From an uncultured Bacilli bacterium (GTDB taxonomy: Bacteria > Bacillota_I > Bacilli_A > RF39 > UBA660): a DNA stretch of 7,941 nt. Shown one piece after another: positions 5,273-7,941 of the stretch. The notes under the pieces were generated by a model. It saw only the letters and a program-made list of their open reading frames with translations, was not told the origin of the DNA and ran no database searches. The position numbers and the translations under genes were made by a program. The DNA is taken from the NCBI GenBank assembly GCA_944329255.1, contig CALVIA010000047.1, positions 1 through 7,941 on the forward strand, read 5' to 3'. The first letter of the stretch is position 1, and every line of letters begins with the position of its first letter.

Positions 5273-7294
5273 TTAATATTCCTTTTCAATTACTATAATA
5301 GATGTGCTATCAGGAAGTGATACAACATTCATATCTTCATCATAAAAATTTATTTTAGGAAGCAAATTTTCTTCATAACCTTTTTGCAAATAAGACTTAC
5401 TTTCAATTATTTTAGCATTAGGTAAATTTTCTTTAATAAAAGTTATATATTCATCCAAAGTAAAATATCCAAATTGTTCTTGAACTTCTAATGGGTATGA
5501 TTCTTCTCCCCATGTATAAGTATATAAAAATTCCATAGCATCGTTTATTAACATTTTAACTTTATTATCACCTATTTTTTCGTAAGTAATTTTTCTACCT
5601 TTAAAATCATTTATATATCTATCTAATTTCTTAATATCTTCTTTATCATTAAACTCAATTATTCGATAACTGTTAACCGGACTACTCATAATACCGTCAC
5701 GAATAATAATTCTTCCATTTATACTTAATATAGAATAAGCTTCTTTTAAAGCAACTTTAATTGTGTCTTTATTAAACTTTTTACCATTATATAAAATATA
5801 TGAATATAATTCATGAATAATTGATGAAAAAATTATTGTATCAATACTATTATTAGCAAAATATTTAGTTAAATTTAAAGCATCTCCCTTAATAATATTC
5901 CACATATGCCCTTCTTTTAGTTTTTTCTTTGTTAGTTCATTAATTACATTTTCTGACAAATCAATTCCTTTTATGTCTGAATTAGGAATTTTCTTTTCAA
6001 TTAAATCAAGTAAAGCTCCTCCGCCAGGTCCAACATCAAGCACACTATTTCCTACAATATAATCTAAAATAATAGCTTTTTGATTTAAAGAATTATTCAT
6101 AGTATTTAAATAATCAATCTCATTATAAAATCTATCATATGCATCCTTTCTAAATCCAAACAAATCATATAACATATAAGTTGCCTTTTGATATAAACTA
6201 TTACTAATACAAGCAACTTCACAAAATTCAATTAATTTTTTTGCCTGAATAGAAAATCTAAAATTAAAAATCAATGTTTTATTTACCTTTTTAATATTAA
6301 AATCAATATGTGGATTAGGATTAATATTATGATTAACTATATCTTCTAAAGAAATATTTTTTAAAAAATCCTCTATTATTCTTTTTTTATAAATATTTAT
6401 TTCTCTTTTATTTTTATAATCAAGATACATATTATGCATAAAAGACTCAAATGTTAAATATTCAGCATTACAAGATTTATTTTCATTTATATATAATAAT
6501 ATCTTAATTTGATCACAAATATTAAATTCTTTTAAAACTCCATCATAATACCATAACTCAAAATTATCAAAAAGATTTTGTATTTTTGTAGTATAAATTA
6601 AATCAAGTTTATTTATATAATCTATATCACTTTGAGACAAATTACGATTTAATCTTTCTAATTTAATTTTAAAATCAAATTTTTTACTATTTTTATTATT
6701 TAAAATATCTTCTATAATTTCATTAACACAACTTTCTATTTCTATATATAAATCTTTTGATACCGCTTCAATTATGCATCTATTTAATATTTGTAATACC
6801 TTTCTTAAATTTTCTTTAGATATGTTATTATTTTTTATTAATTCATACAAAGAAAGATTTTTAGAAAAGTTTACTTCTCCCTTAATATATTGTCCAATAA
6901 GTCCATGAGTTTTTATTAATGTACTAACAATAATATTATCATTAGTTTCATTATATATTTCAGAAGAACCTATATTATGGCAAAACAAATCATATTTTTT
7001 TTCTAACCATCTCTTACGATCCTTTTTACTTCCTGTTTTAGCAACTTCACTCCATTTTAAAGTTTCTTCTACTAAATATAAAATTTCTTTATCTAATATT
7101 TCCCTATTATTTATATCATTTAATATTTCTAATGTTTTTTTTACATAATTAAGTACTGAATGTTTATTTATTTCTTTTATACTTTTTACATTTAAAATAT
7201 TATAATTTTTTTCTTTAGTATTATATAAATAATTTAACCAAAGCTCATCTTTATAATTTTTATAATTTGTTATCATTCTTAATGATTTAATCAT
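5273..7294 (-). CDS. class I SAM-dependent methyltransferase fused to a large N-terminal region of unknown function
   Basis: 673 residues. The C-terminal part (about 400-673) is a Rossmann-type methyltransferase. SAM motif I is VLDVGPGGG (418-426), the ribose-binding acidic residue is in GIDLSEN (443-449), IKGDAL at 468-473 is the motif III-like acid, an IIHELYSY segment follows the fourth strand, and NGRIIIRDG (526-534) is a late strand. The last 100 residues (AMEFLYTYTWGEESYPLEVQ, then YLQKGYEEN and LPDSTS) form a conserved-looking appendix I cannot assign. The N-terminal 400 residues are mostly helical and charged. A notable block at about 80-142 carries EVAKTGSKKDRKRW, then HNIGSSEIY (His106) and THGLIGQYIKGE (His130). 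Substrate unknown. It lies between nadD and pncC, so a link to NAD chemistry is inferred from context only. A GTG at 7303 is possible but falls inside the Shine-Dalgarno (GGAAGTGA, 7307-7300); the ATG 5 nt after that site is preferred. Confidence 0.8.
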   Translation of the reverse strand: MIKSLRMITNYKNYKDELWLNYLYNTKEKNYNILNVKSIKEINKHSVLNYVKKTLEILNDINNREILDKEILYLVEETLKWSEVAKTGSKKDRKRWLEKKYDLFCHNIGSSEIYNETNDNIIVSTLIKTHGLIGQYIKGEVNFSKNLSLYELIKNNNISKENLRKVLQILNRCIIEAVSKDLYIEIESCVNEIIEDILNNKNSKKFDFKIKLERLNRNLSQSDIDYINKLDLIYTTKIQNLFDNFELWYYDGVLKEFNICDQIKILLYINENKSCNAEYLTFESFMHNMYLDYKNKREINIYKKRIIEDFLKNISLEDIVNHNINPNPHIDFNIKKVNKTLIFNFRFSIQAKKLIEFCEVACISNSLYQKATYMLYDLFGFRKDAYDRFYNEIDYLNTMNNSLNQKAIILDYIVGNSVLDVGPGGGALLDLIEKKIPNSDIKGIDLSENVINELTKKKLKEGHMWNIIKGDALNLTKYFANNSIDTIIFSSIIHELYSYILYNGKKFNKDTIKVALKEAYSILSINGRIIIRDGIMSSPVNSYRIIEFNDKEDIKKLDRYINDFKGRKITYEKIGDNKVKMLINDAMEFLYTYTWGEESYPLEVQEQFGYFTLDEYITFIKENLPNAKIIESKSYLQKGYEENLLPKINFYDEDMNVVSLPDSTSIIVIEKEY

Positions 7295-7368
7295 TATTTT
7301 CACTTCCCAACTATATATATCATTATTAAAATAATTATATATTTAAATTTACAAATTATATATTTTTT
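7295..7368 (-). promoter_or_regulatory. nadD-methyltransferase gap: candidate extended -10 promoter, RBS and 12-bp direct repeats
   Basis: This 74-nt gap has almost no G or C. On the minus strand TGATATATA (7322-7314) could be an extended -10, placed 19 nt before the chosen ATG. GGAAGTGA (7307-7300) is the Shine-Dalgarno that decides the start. Farther upstream the 12-mer AAATATATAATT occurs twice exactly (7365-7354 and 7344-7333), with a 21-bp period. A 14-bp inverted repeat, ATTATTTTAATAAT (7335-7322), lies between the repeats and the -10. No GC-containing terminator hairpin follows nadD, so readthrough from nadD is also possible. Confidence 0.4.
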
Positions 7369-7926
7369 TCAATATATCTCACTTTTATCATAAAAACTAT
7401 ATAATTTATTTTTTTTGATATAATTATAAACTTCTTTATTTAAATATTTTTTATTTTTTTCTACATTACTTCGTATTTCTGTAGAAGAAATTTTAATAAA
7501 TTCTTCATTTAATATTATTAAATTTTCTACTTCTAAATTTACTTTAATATTATTTCTTTTGATTACTATTATCCCATATTTAATTAACTCTTCGTAATTT
7601 TTCCATTTGTAAAGATAATTAGCATTATCAGCACCAATTACTAAATAAAATTTATTATTTTTATTTTCATTTTTTAAAGCATTTAATATTTGATATGTAT
7701 AACTTAAATCATTATGTTTTTTATCAACTATAATATTTTTATTACTAATAAAATCTAACATGTCTAATCTTTTCTTTAAAATTGTTATATTTTGTTTATC
7801 CCAATAATTACCAGTAGCAACAACTAATACTTTATCAACTATTTTTTTATTTATTAAATAATTTATTATATCAGTATGTCCCCTATGAACTGGATCAAAA
7901 CTTCCAACAAATACTCCTATTTTCAT
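7369..7926 (-). CDS. nadD: nicotinate (nicotinamide)-nucleotide adenylyltransferase
   Basis: Joins ATP and NaMN (or NMN) to give NaAD (or NAD), the central step of NAD synthesis; cytosolic, 185 residues, normal for NadD. The nucleotidylyltransferase signature GSFDPVHRGH is at 8-17 (His14 and His17 for ATP), with Val7 where many NadD proteins have Gly. Asn40-Tyr-Trp-Asp-Lys44 is the substrate-loop region, VIGADNANYLYKW at 96-108 is the NadD-type GxD...W motif, and ISSTEIR at 146-152 is the phosphate-binding motif. The GAD...W element and the lack of a CoaD-type T-x-GH motif favour NadD over phosphopantetheine adenylyltransferase. The start is fixed by the conserved MKIGVFVGSFDP N-terminus. The only visible Shine-Dalgarno is AGG three bases before the ATG, so it is weak. 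Only 15 bases of upstream DNA are in the window, so its promoter is not visible. It ends in TGA, which argues for genetic code 11. Confidence 0.9.
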   Translation of the reverse strand: MKIGVFVGSFDPVHRGHTDIINYLINKKIVDKVLVVATGNYWDKQNITILKKRLDMLDFISNKNIIVDKKHNDLSYTYQILNALKNENKNNKFYLVIGADNANYLYKWKNYEELIKYGIIVIKRNNIKVNLEVENLIILNEEFIKISSTEIRSNVEKNKKYLNKEVYNYIKKNKLYSFYDKSEIY

Positions 7927-7941
7927 ATTCCTAATATATAG

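Noticed and set aside
7369..7926. Alternative call as phosphopantetheine adenylyltransferase (CoaD)
   Set aside because: The protein has H-x-GH (VHRGH) rather than CoaD's T-x-GH, the NadD-type GAD...W and ISSTEIR motifs, and NAD-gene neighbours.

Overview
The window is very AT-rich DNA (by eye about one fifth G+C) with tightly packed genes. It most likely comes from a low-GC Bacillota/Bacilli relative, perhaps one of the uncultured gut lineages. All conserved tryptophans in the recognised proteins are TGG, and no CDS contains an in-frame TGA. nadD ends in TGA, so the standard bacterial code fits better than the Mycoplasma code. A peptidoglycan-deacetylase-like protein suggests a walled cell.

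Layout: the left edge (1-1083, + strand) holds the 3' part of an ABC-2 (NatB/YhaP-like) exporter permease. It converges on a long minus-strand block, and the two transcripts share a perfect 9-bp hairpin terminator at about 1082-1110. Everything else is read right to left on the minus strand.

In transcription order the minus-strand genes are: nadD (NaMN/NMN adenylyltransferase); a 673-residue protein with an unrecognised N-terminal region and a C-terminal class I SAM methyltransferase domain; a PncC/CinA C-terminal-type amidase; NAD kinase; an NrtR-type regulator (degenerate Nudix plus winged helix); a permuted papain-like (YiiX/NlpC-P60-like) hydrolase; and a PdaC-like membrane-anchored polysaccharide deacetylase. 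The methyltransferase, pncC and nadK genes are joined by identical TAA-A-ATG junctions. The NrtR-like gene has its own extended -10 promoter overlapped by an 18-bp palindrome, and the papain-like gene follows it by 4 nt. The deacetylase gene has a separate promoter with the same geometry.

The biological theme is NAD(P) homeostasis: synthesis (NadD), possible NMN recycling (PncC), phosphorylation to NADP (NadK) and sensing (NrtR-like). Two genes of unknown role are embedded in it: the large methyltransferase inside the synthesis operon and the papain-like hydrolase coupled to the regulator. These two are the best candidates for something undescribed. No RNA genes, mobile elements, CRISPR arrays or gene-free stretches over 300 bases were seen; the longest gap is about 90 bases.
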